From: JBFWWP01 sp050246115
GTDB taxonomy: Bacteria; Planctomycetota; UBA8108; UBA1146; JAJFFE01
Length of the DNA: 64,000 nucleotides
NCBI GenBank assembly: GCA_050246115.1
Contig: JBFWWP010000030.1
Location: 3,012-67,011, forward strand
Direction: 5' to 3'
The notes below the pieces were generated by a model that saw only the letters and a program-made list of their open reading frames with translations, did not search any database and was not told the origin of the DNA. The position numbers and the translations under genes were made by a program. Shown in pieces: positions 17,848-25,991 of this stretch. Numbering within the stretch: position 1 is the first letter of the stretch; every line of letters starts with the position of its first letter.

Positions 17848-18276
17848 TCAGTCTTCGAGGAGTACGTCGAGTTCGGCGACGTGTCGGGACTCGAGGGCGA
17901 CTTGCTCCCGCAGGAACTCCCCGATCGCGATGTTCTCGGTCGGGTCCTGCTCCACCTGCTCGAGCAACTCCCGGTAGGCGTCGAGCGCTGCTTGCTCGAA
18001 CTCCTTGGCGGTGCGGATCGCGTCTTCGGCGCTGACCTTCTCGGGACTCACGCGGATCTTCAAGTCGAGTGCCGGAACCCCGCCGAGGTGCAGAATGCGC
18101 TCGCCCAAGGTCTGCGCGTGCTCGAGCGTCTCTTGGAGATTCTGGATCAACGTGTCGCGCACGAGCAGGCGACCGAGTCCCTTCACGGTGACCGCCAAAT
18201 GCAGATAGCGAACCCCGGCTTCGATCTCTTCCGCGAACAACTCGTTGAGGCGCTTGAGCGTTTCCTTGCGGTCCAT
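17848..18276 (-). CDS. Ferritin-like (bacterioferritin-type) protein
   Basis: A 142-residue four-helix protein resembling bacterioferritin or ferritin-like iron-storage proteins. ATG 18276 starts MDRKETLKRLN, the usual N-terminal pattern. E17 in helix A, the EH of LQETLEHAQ in helix B, E in EFEQAALDAY and the E/H of LESRHVAEL resemble diiron ligands. However, the helix-B Glu is one position out of register relative to Bfr, and the heme-ligand Met of Bfr is not evident. It is shorter than Bfr (about 158). It lies beside the DtxR-type gene and the feo genes, which supports a role in iron handling. Confidence 0.75.
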   Translation of the reverse strand: MDRKETLKRLNELFAEEIEAGVRYLHLAVTVKGLGRLLVRDTLIQNLQETLEHAQTLGERILHLGGVPALDLKIRVSPEKVSAEDAIRTAKEFEQAALDAYRELLEQVEQDPTENIAIGEFLREQVALESRHVAELDVLLED

Positions 18277-18327
18277 ACCACATCTTCTACCCGGCGCCGA
18301 AGCCCGAGACAGCACTCCCCGACCCAC

Positions 18328-18870
18328 TCACTCCGTAGGGACCGAAGCCGCGGTCAAGCGCGCCTCGAGGCAAACCTCGTCGCAACACGGGCAACTCGCT
18401 GGATCCCCGGCGCAACGTTCGCTGAAGCGCTCGAGGGCCCGCCGAAAGGCCTGCGCCTCGTTGGCGGCTGACTCGGCGAAGCGCAAGAAGCGCGTCGCCC
18501 GCGCCGCCGTCACGTTGCTGATCAAGTGCTCGATCTTGCAAGTGTCGACGTCCGCCTGCCCCTCGCTCACGCCCAGGATGACCTCGAACAGTCGCTTCAT
18601 GACGATCTTTCGGACCCGCACCGACTCGGCGATCGCGCGGCCGACGTCCGACAACCCCAAGAAGCGGCGCTCGTCTTCGGTGACGAGGCCTCGCTGCTTG
18701 AGGCCTTTCAGCGTGACGGACACGCTGCCGCGGGTGATCTCCAGCAACCGCGCCACGTCCGACACGCGTGCGTAGCCGTACTCCTCGAGAAGTTCCGCGA
18801 TGGCCACGAGGTGGTGGGCCGCGGAGTGGGAGACGGGGTTGTGATCGAACTCTTTCCAGGAATCGGACAT
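18328..18870 (-). CDS. DtxR/MntR-family metal-dependent repressor with Cys-rich tail
   Basis: A 180-residue transcriptional regulator. The winged helix covers about residues 18-80 (VSDVARLLEITRGSVSVTLKGL is the recognition helix region). The dimer and metal domain follows, with DTCKIEHLIS supplying C111, E114 and H115, which match the C-x-x-E-H metal ligands of DtxR. There is no third SH3-like domain. Instead the C-terminus has five cysteines within residues 153-167 (including SCPCCDEVC), unusual for this family. The start at ATG 18870 has AGGGAG just upstream. It is divergent from feoA and is the likely regulator of that promoter. Confidence 0.85.
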   Translation of the reverse strand: MSDSWKEFDHNPVSHSAAHHLVAIAELLEEYGYARVSDVARLLEITRGSVSVTLKGLKQRGLVTEDERRFLGLSDVGRAIAESVRVRKIVMKRLFEVILGVSEGQADVDTCKIEHLISNVTAARATRFLRFAESAANEAQAFRRALERFSERCAGDPASCPCCDEVCLEARLTAASVPTE

Positions 18871-19102
18871 CCGCTCCCTTGGCTCGCTGGGACGCGCTGG
18901 CGTCGGACTCGGTGGGCGGGCCGCAGCACGAGGACGCCCCCTGTGACCGGCAGCATAGCACGGGCGAACGCGAGATCCGAGCCCAGGCGCCGACTCCCGC
19001 TTGGCGATCGGGCTTCCCCAGCGCCCCTCTGCGCGGGGGCGCGGCAACTCGGTTCGCCACCCCTTCACCGGGTTCGGCCACGGGCCAACGAGCGTCCCAA
19101 AC

Positions 19103-19118
19103 GCGTAAGCGCTAACGC
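19103..19118. promoter_or_regulatory. Imperfect palindrome in the dtxR-feoA interval
   Basis: GCGTAAGCGCTAACGC is a 16-bp dyad with 14 of 16 positions symmetric, lying between the divergent repressor gene and feoA. It may be an operator for the repressor's own promoter. Evidence is symmetry and position only. Confidence 0.3.
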
Positions 19119-19170
19119 TAAAATGACTTGCCAGCACTCCCGAAGCTCGACCGCAACTTGGGCCGACATC

Positions 19171-19202
19171 TGTTTGACAGACCAAACACAACCCGCAATA
19201 CT
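19171..19202 (+). promoter_or_regulatory. Candidate feoA promoter with overlapping operator dyad
   Basis: A perfect -35 box TTGACA (19174-19179), 17 nt of spacer and AATACT (19197-19202, 4 of 6 matches) form a sigma70-type promoter about 120 nt before feoA. An inverted repeat TGTTTG-N6-CAAACA (19171-19188) covers the -35 box. Size and symmetry resemble DtxR/MntR-family boxes, so metal-dependent repression by the divergent regulator is the obvious reading, but binding is inferred. I see no gene in 18871-19325. Confidence 0.55.
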
Positions 19203-19325
19203 TGACCGGCTCGTTGGCGGAGGACACTTTCGCACGAGCCGTCGATCGACGTGGATTCTCGGGTCGCCGGACACTGGAGCATGTCCTCTAGAGCATGTCC
19301 CTGGAGCATTGAAACGGAGGGGTCG

Positions 19326-19658
19326 TTGTCGCCAACCCACGTTACAGCCGAGTCGACGCTGCCGAACCGCGCCGGGCCCAGCACCACCTCGCCGCGCGCG
19401 GTTCCGGTCGCGCTCTCGGAGCTTCCGGTTGGGCAGTGCGGTCAGCTCGGCGACTGGTCGTTCGATGGCCGGGACGCGGACTACCTGCGAGCGCTCGGTC
19501 TGACTCCCGGGAGCGAACTCCGCGTCTGCAAGCAGGGCGAGCCGTGCATCGTGCAAGTCCATCGCACTCGACTCGGCCTGGCCAACGCGGTCGCACGTCG
19601 CATCTTCGCGGTCTTGACCCCACCGGCGGCAGCCGCGTCGGCGTCCTCGGACTCGTGA
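19326..19658 (+). CDS. feoA: Ferrous iron transport protein FeoA
   Basis: A 110-residue protein with an SH3-like FeoA domain at about residues 30-97 (ALSELPVGQCGQLGDW ... LRALGLTPGSELRV ... LGLANAVARRIFAVL). FeoA is a small cytosolic partner needed for FeoB-driven Fe2+ uptake. I start at TTG 19326, which has GGAGGGG 4-5 nt upstream; the frame is open further but lacks a site. The first 29 residues and the Ala/Ser tail are not part of the domain. feoB begins 148 nt downstream; nothing is evident in that gap. Confidence 0.88.
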   Translation: MSPTHVTAESTLPNRAGPSTTSPRAVPVALSELPVGQCGQLGDWSFDGRDADYLRALGLTPGSELRVCKQGEPCIVQVHRTRLGLANAVARRIFAVLTPPAAAASASSDS

Positions 19659-19806
19659 CGACGAACCCTCGGGCGCTCGTCACAGACCGGCGCTCCCGGC
19701 GCCACGTCCGCGCCGAGATCCACAGCCCGCACTCGACCGGGGCGGCGCACCGACTCCCCCCGCACGAGCGACCTCCCCGGCACGAGACATCGGGAGCGGG
19801 CACTCC

Positions 19807-21777
19807 TTGAGCATCGATACCGCCGCGACGGGTGCCAGCGCCGCCTCGCGCGCGACTCTCCAGTTCGCCCTGCTCGGCAACCCCAACGCCGGCAAGACGA
19901 CGCTGTTCAATCGCTTGTGCGGCGTTCGCGCCCACACCTCGAACTACCCGGGCACCACTGTCGAGGCGCGGGTCGGCCACGTCGACCTCGGGGACATCCA
20001 GCTCGGAGTCGTCGACCTCCCGGGCGTGTATCGACTGGCGCTCGACGTGCCCGAAGCTCGGTTCTGTCGCGACTACCTGGCGGGTCGAGTCGGAACCCTC
20101 TCGCCGCCGGCAGCCGCGCTCGTGATCGTCGACTCCACGAACCTCAGGCGCCACCTGCTCCTTGCGGGCGAAGTGCTGGCTCGGGGCCTGCCCGCGGTCG
20201 TCGCGCTGAACATGTCCGATCAGCGCCGCCGGGCGGGGATCCGCATCGACATCCCCCGCCTCGAACGACACCTCGGCTGCCGGGTCGTGGAAATCTGCGC
20301 CCGCTCCGGCGAGGGCATGGCCCAGCTGCGACAAGCGCTCAAGGATCCGGTGCTGCCGACCACGAGCCCACCGGAGCACCCCGTTGCCGTCGAGGCCTGG
20401 GCTGCGCGAGTCGTCGACGACTGCGTGGCCGAACCTGGGGAAGCGCAAACCGAGCGCGCCGATCGCTGGGATCGACTGCTGACTCATTCCGTACTCGGGC
20501 CCGTGATCTTCGCGCTCGTCATGGGACTGCTCTTCTGGACGATCTTCGCGTTGGCCGACCGGCCCATGAGTTGGATCGAGACCGCGTTCGAAGTGCTCGG
20601 CGGTTGGGTATCCGCGTGGCTCCCCGAAGGCGCAATCCGAGGATTGGCTGTCGACGGCGTCATCGCCGGGATCGCCGGCACCGTGGTCTTCCTGCCGCAG
20701 ATCTGCCTGCTGTTCTTCCTGCTGACGATGCTCGAGGACACGGGCTACCTGGCGCGAGCGGCCTTCGTGGTCGATCGCTTCATGCGACGCTTCGGACTCC
20801 CGGGTCAGGCGTTCGTTCCGCTCCTGTCGAGTCACGCTTGCGCGTTGCCCGGGATCGCCTGCGCGCGCTTGGTGCCCGATCGTCGCGATCGACTCGCGAC
20901 GATACTGGTCGCCCCGTTCATGAGCTGCTCCGCACGCTTACCGGTGTACGTCCTCCTGACCGGCCTGCTGTTTCATGACCGACCGCTGTTGGCCGCCATC
21001 GCGTTCGCTGGTTGCTACGCGCTGGGTGCGTCGGCGGCGCTCGTGACCGCGCGACTCGTGCGTCACACGATCCTGCGCGGTCCATCGCCGGCAATGGTGC
21101 TCGAGCTACCGGTGTACCGGCGGCCGTCGGTTCGCAACGCCTTGATGGCATCGCTCGAGCGCGGCCTCTCGTTCCTGCGCAAGGCCGGCACGGTCATTCT
21201 CGGCATCTGTATCGTGCTGTGGTGGTTGTCAGCCTACCCATCCCTCGCCGTGCCCCCACGTGAGGTGGACGAGTTGCGGGTCCGAGCCGAGGCGCTGGCC
21301 GAGACCGATCCGCAGCGTGCCGAACTTCTCGATCAAGCCAGTCGGTTGGAAGGGAAGGCCGCGCTCGCCCACAGTTTCGCAGGCCGTCTCGGCAAAACCT
21401 GCGAGCCCGTGTTCGCACCGTTGGGCTTCGACTGGCAGATCTCGATCGCCGTCATTGCCAGCTTCGCAGCGCGCGAGGTGTTCGTCTCGACGCTCGCAGT
21501 GATGTTCCAGAGCAGCGAAGAGGAGCCCGAGAAGATCCGCGACCTGGTCCGAGACCAACGCCGCGCGGACGGCAGTCGACTGTTCGCAACCGCCACGTGC
21601 GCCAGCCTGCTCGTGTTCTACGTTCTCGCGCTACAGTGCCTCCCCACCCTCGCGGTCACGCGCCGCGAGGCCGGCGGCTGGCACTGGGCTCTGCTCCAAC
21701 TCGCTTACATGACGGCCCTCGCCTATCTCTTCGCCTTGGGGACCTATTGGGCGGTGAGCGCATGGGCTGCGTCATGA
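19807..21777 (+). CDS. feoB: Ferrous iron transporter FeoB
   Basis: A 656-residue inner-membrane Fe2+ transporter with an N-terminal GTPase. G1 is GNPNAGKT (24-31), switch I contains NYPGTT, G3 is DLPG (70-73) and G4 is NMSD (135-138). The membrane part begins near residue 235 and contains two Gate-type halves. Conserved Cys-containing segments LLSSHACALPGIACAR and APFMSCSARLPVYVLL match the usual FeoB core. It is somewhat shorter than many FeoB (700 or more), with a short linker after the G domain. The start is TTG 19807. A 57-codon gene for a FeoB-associated-type peptide follows 25 nt after the stop. Confidence 0.95.
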   Translation: MSIDTAATGASAASRATLQFALLGNPNAGKTTLFNRLCGVRAHTSNYPGTTVEARVGHVDLGDIQLGVVDLPGVYRLALDVPEARFCRDYLAGRVGTLSPPAAALVIVDSTNLRRHLLLAGEVLARGLPAVVALNMSDQRRRAGIRIDIPRLERHLGCRVVEICARSGEGMAQLRQALKDPVLPTTSPPEHPVAVEAWAARVVDDCVAEPGEAQTERADRWDRLLTHSVLGPVIFALVMGLLFWTIFALADRPMSWIETAFEVLGGWVSAWLPEGAIRGLAVDGVIAGIAGTVVFLPQICLLFFLLTMLEDTGYLARAAFVVDRFMRRFGLPGQAFVPLLSSHACALPGIACARLVPDRRDRLATILVAPFMSCSARLPVYVLLTGLLFHDRPLLAAIAFAGCYALGASAALVTARLVRHTILRGPSPAMVLELPVYRRPSVRNALMASLERGLSFLRKAGTVILGICIVLWWLSAYPSLAVPPREVDELRVRAEALAETDPQRAELLDQASRLEGKAALAHSFAGRLGKTCEPVFAPLGFDWQISIAVIASFAAREVFVSTLAVMFQSSEEEPEKIRDLVRDQRRADGSRLFATATCASLLVFYVLALQCLPTLAVTRREAGGWHWALLQLAYMTALAYLFALGTYWAVSAWAAS

Positions 21778-21802
21778 CACGAGTCGACGCGACACCCTGC
21801 CC

Positions 21803-21976
21803 ATGACCCCACTGCTGTCGACCCTACCCTGGACCGATTGGCAGTTCTGGCTGGTCACGCTCATAGCGTTGGCCGGCCTCGCCTTGGTGCTCAGGCCGCT
21901 TCTGCCTCAACGACGCTCCGCGGGATGCACGAGCTGCGCGACCGAACGCCCCAGTCGCCGACCACGCGGCGGATAA
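21803..21976 (+). CDS. FeoB-associated Cys-containing small membrane protein
   Basis: A 57-codon reading frame (ATG 21803, TAA 21974-21976). It encodes one transmembrane helix (about residues 13-30, WQFWLVTLIALAGLALVL), then RPLLPQRRSAG and a CTSC pair (C42, C45) with a basic tail. Position after feoB, a single helix, a basic flank and a Cys pair match the FeoB-associated Cys-rich membrane protein family (PF12669-type) that accompanies feoB in many bacteria. No clear Shine-Dalgarno is visible. Probably cotranscribed with feoAB. The family call is by architecture, not by alignment. Confidence 0.6.
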   Translation: MTPLLSTLPWTDWQFWLVTLIALAGLALVLRPLLPQRRSAGCTSCATERPSRRPRGG

Positions 21977-22120
21977 CATCGACGGCACCCCAGTCCCAGG
22001 TTAGAACCGGCCCCCTGCCCGACCTCGTTGCATCGATCTTGGTTGCGCGGAGCGGTTCAGACGCCGAGCTCTGAACCCGAGCTACGGACCTCAGCGACCC
22101 GAGCGTCACCCCACCCCCCG

Positions 22121-22147
22121 CCCCGCCCCACCCCTCGAGGGGCGGGG
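22121..22147. terminator. GC-rich hairpin downstream of the feo genes
   Basis: CCCCGCCCC and GGGGCGGGG form a perfect 9-bp stem with a 9-nt loop; an overlapping CCCCTCGAGGGG palindrome offers an alternative fold. There is no T-tract, so this may be a REP-like intergenic palindrome rather than a terminator. The interval 21977-22448 otherwise shows no gene. Confidence 0.4.
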
Positions 22148-22448
22148 AGCGCACCTCCTCGAGCTTGGGGTACGTCTCCAACTGGGCGCTGGAACGACAA
22201 TCGACTGGCCAGCGACAATTACTCCTGAGGAGCATGCTTGGTTCGCAATCGCGAGCATTGGATGCGAGGGGCCTGCGCCCTGTCCGTGAGATTCTTGGAT
22301 GGTCCGCGGTGTCTGCGTGCGCAGAGATTACGACGATGCGATCGGGCGTAGCGCTCGCGGCATCGTCTTCGGTTCGCACGGAGCGGAACGACGCGCGTGA
22401 ACAGTCGTCGACGATGGCCTGCAACCGTGCCTCGCGCGCGCGTGCGAA

Positions 22449-22973
22449 GTGCGCAGCGTGGAGGCACGGTGCGCGAACCCGGCCTGCGGGTCGAAACGCC
22501 GACTGCACGCGCAACACATCATCTTCCGGGTTCGCGGAGGCCGCACCGTGCTCGCGAACGAGGTCGCGGTGTGTGACCGTTGCCACGCACTGATCCACGC
22601 GGGTCGGCTCGAGGTGTCGGGCACCGTCGACGGTCGCCTCGAGTGGAGACCTCGGCCCTGGAGCGACGCGACGCGGCCTCGATGCGCTCGTGAGCTCGGC
22701 GAGCGGTTGCGGTCGCTGGTGGGCGAAGTCCATGGACCGGGCCAAGTGGGCCGCGAACCGTCCCGGTCTTCCATGCTCCGCGACCCGGTGTCCACGAACG
22801 CAGACACGCAGCGCGTCGAAGCTCTCGCGCAGGGTCTGATTCGCCGCGGCTACCGGAAGTCGGAAGCGGTCGCGAGAATCGAGCACGCATTCGCGCGGCT
22901 CGCCGAGGGGGGCTCCAGCACGGACGACGGGGAGGTCCTGCGCCTCGCCGTCTGCAGTGGGTGTGGCGCATGA
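22449..22973 (+). pseudogene. Truncated HNH endonuclease with RuvA-C-like tail
   Basis: An open frame (stop-free from 22401) of up to 174 codons from GTG 22449. It begins inside an HNH nuclease domain: RCANPACGSKRRLHAQHIIFRVRGG, then NEVAVCDRCHALIHAGRLEVSG. This pattern is C-x4-C, H-x2-H, then N and C-x2-C-H-x3-H. A helical segment near residues 125-150 (LAQGLIRRGYRKSEAVARIEHAF) resembles the RuvA C-terminal three-helix domain, an architecture I associate with some HNH proteins of delta-proteobacteria and planctomycetes. The usual long N-terminal region is missing and there is no convincing start or RBS, so I read it as a 5'-truncated remnant. It could still be a short functional HNH protein. 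Confidence 0.5.
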
Positions 22974-23040
22974 AGTGACGGCCCGGTTTGGCCGGTGCAC
23001 GCTGCTGGAACTTTCCCTCTGTCGGCTCTCCGACAGCGTC

Positions 23041-24672
23041 CTACGGACAAACATACTCGTAACATCCGAGCGGCTCGGTGAGGGGCTGGGTGACTTCGCA
23101 GTTCGGGTACGCGCCGGCGGCCATGGGTCCGCCGGCGAAGAGATACTGAAGCAGGTCCAGCGGGTCGGCGAGGTCGACGGTGTCGGAGTCGTTGAAGTCG
23201 TACTGCGCGAGGCACTTCGTCGCTTCGGCAAGGAACAGGCGCCGGAGCATCGCGGAAACGTCGGCGACATCCACCACCGCATCGCGGTTGGCGTCGCCGC
23301 GGCGGTAGTACGCGGGCGGGTAGCGGCCTTCGTAGAGGAACGCGGTCGCGCCGGGGTTGCCGCGCCAGTGGGTCCAAGGGTAGCCGGTCGACGGGTTGCC
23401 TTGACTCGGAAGGTCCCACACGATGAGACGACCGGAGAAACCCTGCACGATCTCGAGATCTCCGTCGCCGTTCAGGTCGCCGAGAGCGATCGCTTCGCGC
23501 TGAGTCACGCCCCCCGTGCCGGGGGGAAACGTGCTGTATTGGTCCAGGTGGACGGGGAAACCGGGAAGCTGCTGGAGGTTCCCGTCCAGCACGAACAGAC
23601 GTGGGTCCGGCGGCGAGACCCCGTTGTTCTCGACCTGAACGACGATTTCCATGCTGCCGTCGCCATTCACGTCGCCGACCAGGGGGTTGTAGAAGAACAG
23701 GTTGGGCGGCGTGAGCGAGGCCACGTGCTGCGGGATGGTCGGATCCAAGACCGACACGCAGCCACCCGTCGTGATGAAGTCCGCGATCCCGTCGCCGGTG
23801 ACATCACCAGCGCCCGCCGGCCAGCGGGAAAACGGACAGGGCAACAGCGTGAAGGGCCAATAGAACGGTGCTCCGTGCCGACTGTAGACAATGAGATTGT
23901 TGGTTCCGCTGCCGCCAATCTCGCAGACCTGGTCCCCGTCGAGATCCGCCACCATGGGCCAACACAGGTTCAACTGGGTGACCTGGTATGGCCAACCCGC
24001 CTGCAGGGTGCCGTCGGGATTCAAGACGTACGTCGGTGTTGGCAAGTCGAGCCCCCGGAAGTACACGCCGCTCGCGATGATCTCGCGAGTCCCATCGAGA
24101 TCCAAATCGGCGATGCTCACTCCGCACCAGGCGTCCCCGTTCGAACCACCGGGCGAAGGGATGTGAAACGGCCAGCCGGGCATCGTGACGCCATGCTTGT
24201 CGATGACACGGAGATTCACGTGGGTTGTCATCAGGACGATCTCCGCTCCCGGTAAGCCATCAACGTCACCGGCCGCCAGATCGTACACAAACGGCACCGC
24301 GATGGGCCAGCCGGGCAGGTACGCGCCGGTGGAGTCCCGTACATAGAGCGTAGTAGATGTGCGAGAGATCACCTCGACGACTCCGTCTCCGGTTAGGTCC
24401 GCGACCCGCACGTCACCCTGCGTTGTCGGTTGCGGTTGCGGCGGCTGCCACGCCAGATCCGGTGCCCCATCGGGCAGGTAAACGAGTACCTGGCCGCCGC
24501 CATTGACGACGATCCTGGATTCGTGGTTGGCCCAGCCATTGGTAACCAGCACCTCAACGGGATTTTGGTTCAAAGGGAGCGTCTCAACCCAAGCAGGACT
24601 CACTTGCCCGCTGGCCGCTTCGCAGCAAGCGAAGACCAGTGCGATCCATAGGCTCAGTTCAAAGCGCGCCAT
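23041..24672 (-). CDS. Secreted FG-GAP/VCBS-repeat protein with dockerin-like tail
   Basis: A 543-residue exported protein (signal peptide about 1-22, CCEAASGQ). Residues 60-440 contain FG-GAP/VCBS beta-propeller repeats with calcium-type loops such as DLTGDGVVE, DLDLDGTRE, DVNGDGSME and DLNGDGDLE. The C-terminus (about 460-530) has two EF-hand-like units, RGDANRDAVVDVADV and YDFNDSDTVDLADP, each followed by a Leu-rich LLxYLF-type helix. This is the dockerin-like planctomycete surface-protein tail. The ATG is preceded by AGGAGAGGA. It is a likely cell-surface or extracellular protein, with the tail serving for attachment or calcium-dependent folding. No enzymatic motif is seen. Confidence 0.85.
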   Translation of the reverse strand: MARFELSLWIALVFACCEAASGQVSPAWVETLPLNQNPVEVLVTNGWANHESRIVVNGGGQVLVYLPDGAPDLAWQPPQPQPTTQGDVRVADLTGDGVVEVISRTSTTLYVRDSTGAYLPGWPIAVPFVYDLAAGDVDGLPGAEIVLMTTHVNLRVIDKHGVTMPGWPFHIPSPGGSNGDAWCGVSIADLDLDGTREIIASGVYFRGLDLPTPTYVLNPDGTLQAGWPYQVTQLNLCWPMVADLDGDQVCEIGGSGTNNLIVYSRHGAPFYWPFTLLPCPFSRWPAGAGDVTGDGIADFITTGGCVSVLDPTIPQHVASLTPPNLFFYNPLVGDVNGDGSMEIVVQVENNGVSPPDPRLFVLDGNLQQLPGFPVHLDQYSTFPPGTGGVTQREAIALGDLNGDGDLEIVQGFSGRLIVWDLPSQGNPSTGYPWTHWRGNPGATAFLYEGRYPPAYYRRGDANRDAVVDVADVSAMLRRLFLAEATKCLAQYDFNDSDTVDLADPLDLLQYLFAGGPMAAGAYPNCEVTQPLTEPLGCYEYVCP

Positions 24673-24801
24673 GTTGAAGTCCTCTCCTGGCCAAGACCTT
24701 GAAGAGCGGGCCTGACGATCTGTTAGCGAGACGTGAGGGCAGCGCAGGACAACCCTGCCCTGCCCTCACCCGAGGTTCTCCCAACAGCAGCCCGCGTCCG
24801 C

Positions 24802-25104
24802 CTACGGGCACGCCCCGGCGTACACACACGAATTCAAGCCGTCAGGCGTCGGATCAACCCCACACAGCGGGTGCGGCGACGCCGGCGGCGGCCCCGATGC
24901 GAACAGGAAGTTCAAGATCCAAATCGCGTCGGCAATGTTGAGCGTTCCGCCATCGTCGGCATCGGCGGCGTCGGCGCAGGCCGGCACTGCGCCACCATTG
25001 AACAGATGGCCCAGCAGTGTGATCCCGAGAACCCGTTCAGTCCCGGGTAACCGAGGTTTCGAGCAATCGACTCCGCCGATCGCGTGGGGCGGCGGGAAGA
25101 AGAT
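24802..25104 (-). pseudogene. Decayed dockerin-like C-terminal fragment
   Basis: A 101-codon stop-to-stop segment without a proper start, ending at TAG 24802. It encodes a partial Leu-rich unit (ITLLGHLFNGGAVPAC) then ADADDGGTLNIADAIWILNFLF and a Cys-containing end (PLCGVDPTPDG). This is the same kind of tail as in the intact gene just downstream on this strand. An in-frame TGA at 25105-25107 and a frame change cut it off from any N-terminal part. I read it as the 3' remnant of a second surface-protein gene. Confidence 0.6.
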
Positions 25105-25505
25105 TCAGGTCTCCGCCGTTGATGGTTACGTGGTGACCACCACGGATCCGGCCCGGGCTCCAGTCGTTCACGTTGATCGTGAGGTTCTCCGTGTACCCGA
25201 GAGACCCTGGGCTGCGCCAAACCACACTCCCCCCAGGCAGTGAAGTCAACTACGTACGCGGTATTTTGTCGCAAGTTCCGGCCTTATCTGCGCACCCCAT
25301 TCGCGTCGGTCCCTACGTTGCTGCCAACCCACTCATAGCCGTGCTGGCTTCGCGATCGCGTCCGCGAGAGCGTCCCCTGCAGGAACCTGCAACTTCATCC
25401 TGAAACCACCGCACTGAGATGGAGGATGGAGGAGGAAGATCGTTGGTCGGGGTTGGTGGGAGGCGTGGCGCCGAAGTGGTTCGCGGGCGGAGCTTGGCGC
25501 TAAGC
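25105..25505. other. Non-coding interval before the 138-bp repeats
   Basis: About 400 bp with only short, unconvincing open frames. A minus-strand stretch near 25100-25249 (YTENLTINVNDWSPG) might be further debris of the decayed surface-protein gene, but the evidence is thin. Confidence 0.4.
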
Positions 25506-25919
25506 GATGCGGACAGGCTGTCCGCGCTCCCAGGGCGTGCCGGGCCTTTGAATGGTCGTGGGTTTCCAGGATGCGTCGCGATGCTGAATGGGCGCTCGCA
25601 CGCGATGTTGCTCGAGGTTCAGCGCATGGTGCTCGCGAGGGCGGATGCGGACAGGCTGTCCGCGCTCCCAGGGCGTGCCGGGCCTTTGAATGGTCGTGGG
25701 TTTCCAGGATGCGTCGCGATGCTGAATGGGCGCTCGCACGCGATGTTGCTCGAGGTTCAGCGCATGGTGCTCGCGAGGGCGGATGCGGACAGGCTGTCCG
25801 CGCTCCCAGGGCGTGCCGGGGCTTTGAATAGTCGTGGGTTTCCAGGATGCGTCGCGATGCTGAATGGGCGCTCGCACGCGATGTTGCTCGAGGTTCAGCG
25901 CGTGGTGCTCGCGAGGGCG
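25506..25919. repeat. Three tandem copies of a 138-bp repeat
   Basis: Copies at 25506-25643, 25644-25781 and 25782-25919 are almost identical; the third differs at only a few positions. Each begins with GCGGACAGgCTGTCCGC, a perfect 8-bp hairpin with a 1-nt centre. The period is 46 codons, so every frame repeats a 46-residue peptide, but none has a start, RBS or recognisable domain. There are no unique spacers, so it is not a CRISPR. The array lies just past the 3' end of the formyltransferase-fold gene. Confidence 0.9.
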
Positions 25920-25991
25920 CGAAGGGCGCATGGGCCACGAGGGGTGCATGCGTGGAGGGAGCGGACGAACTGGGGAATGGACGTGGGATCG

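Noticed and set aside
19342..20835. A 497-codon minus-strand frame over feoA/feoB
   Set aside because: Antisense to clearly recognisable FeoA and FeoB sequence.
25506..25919. CRISPR array
   Set aside because: The repeated unit is 138 bp with no unique spacers and no cas genes nearby.
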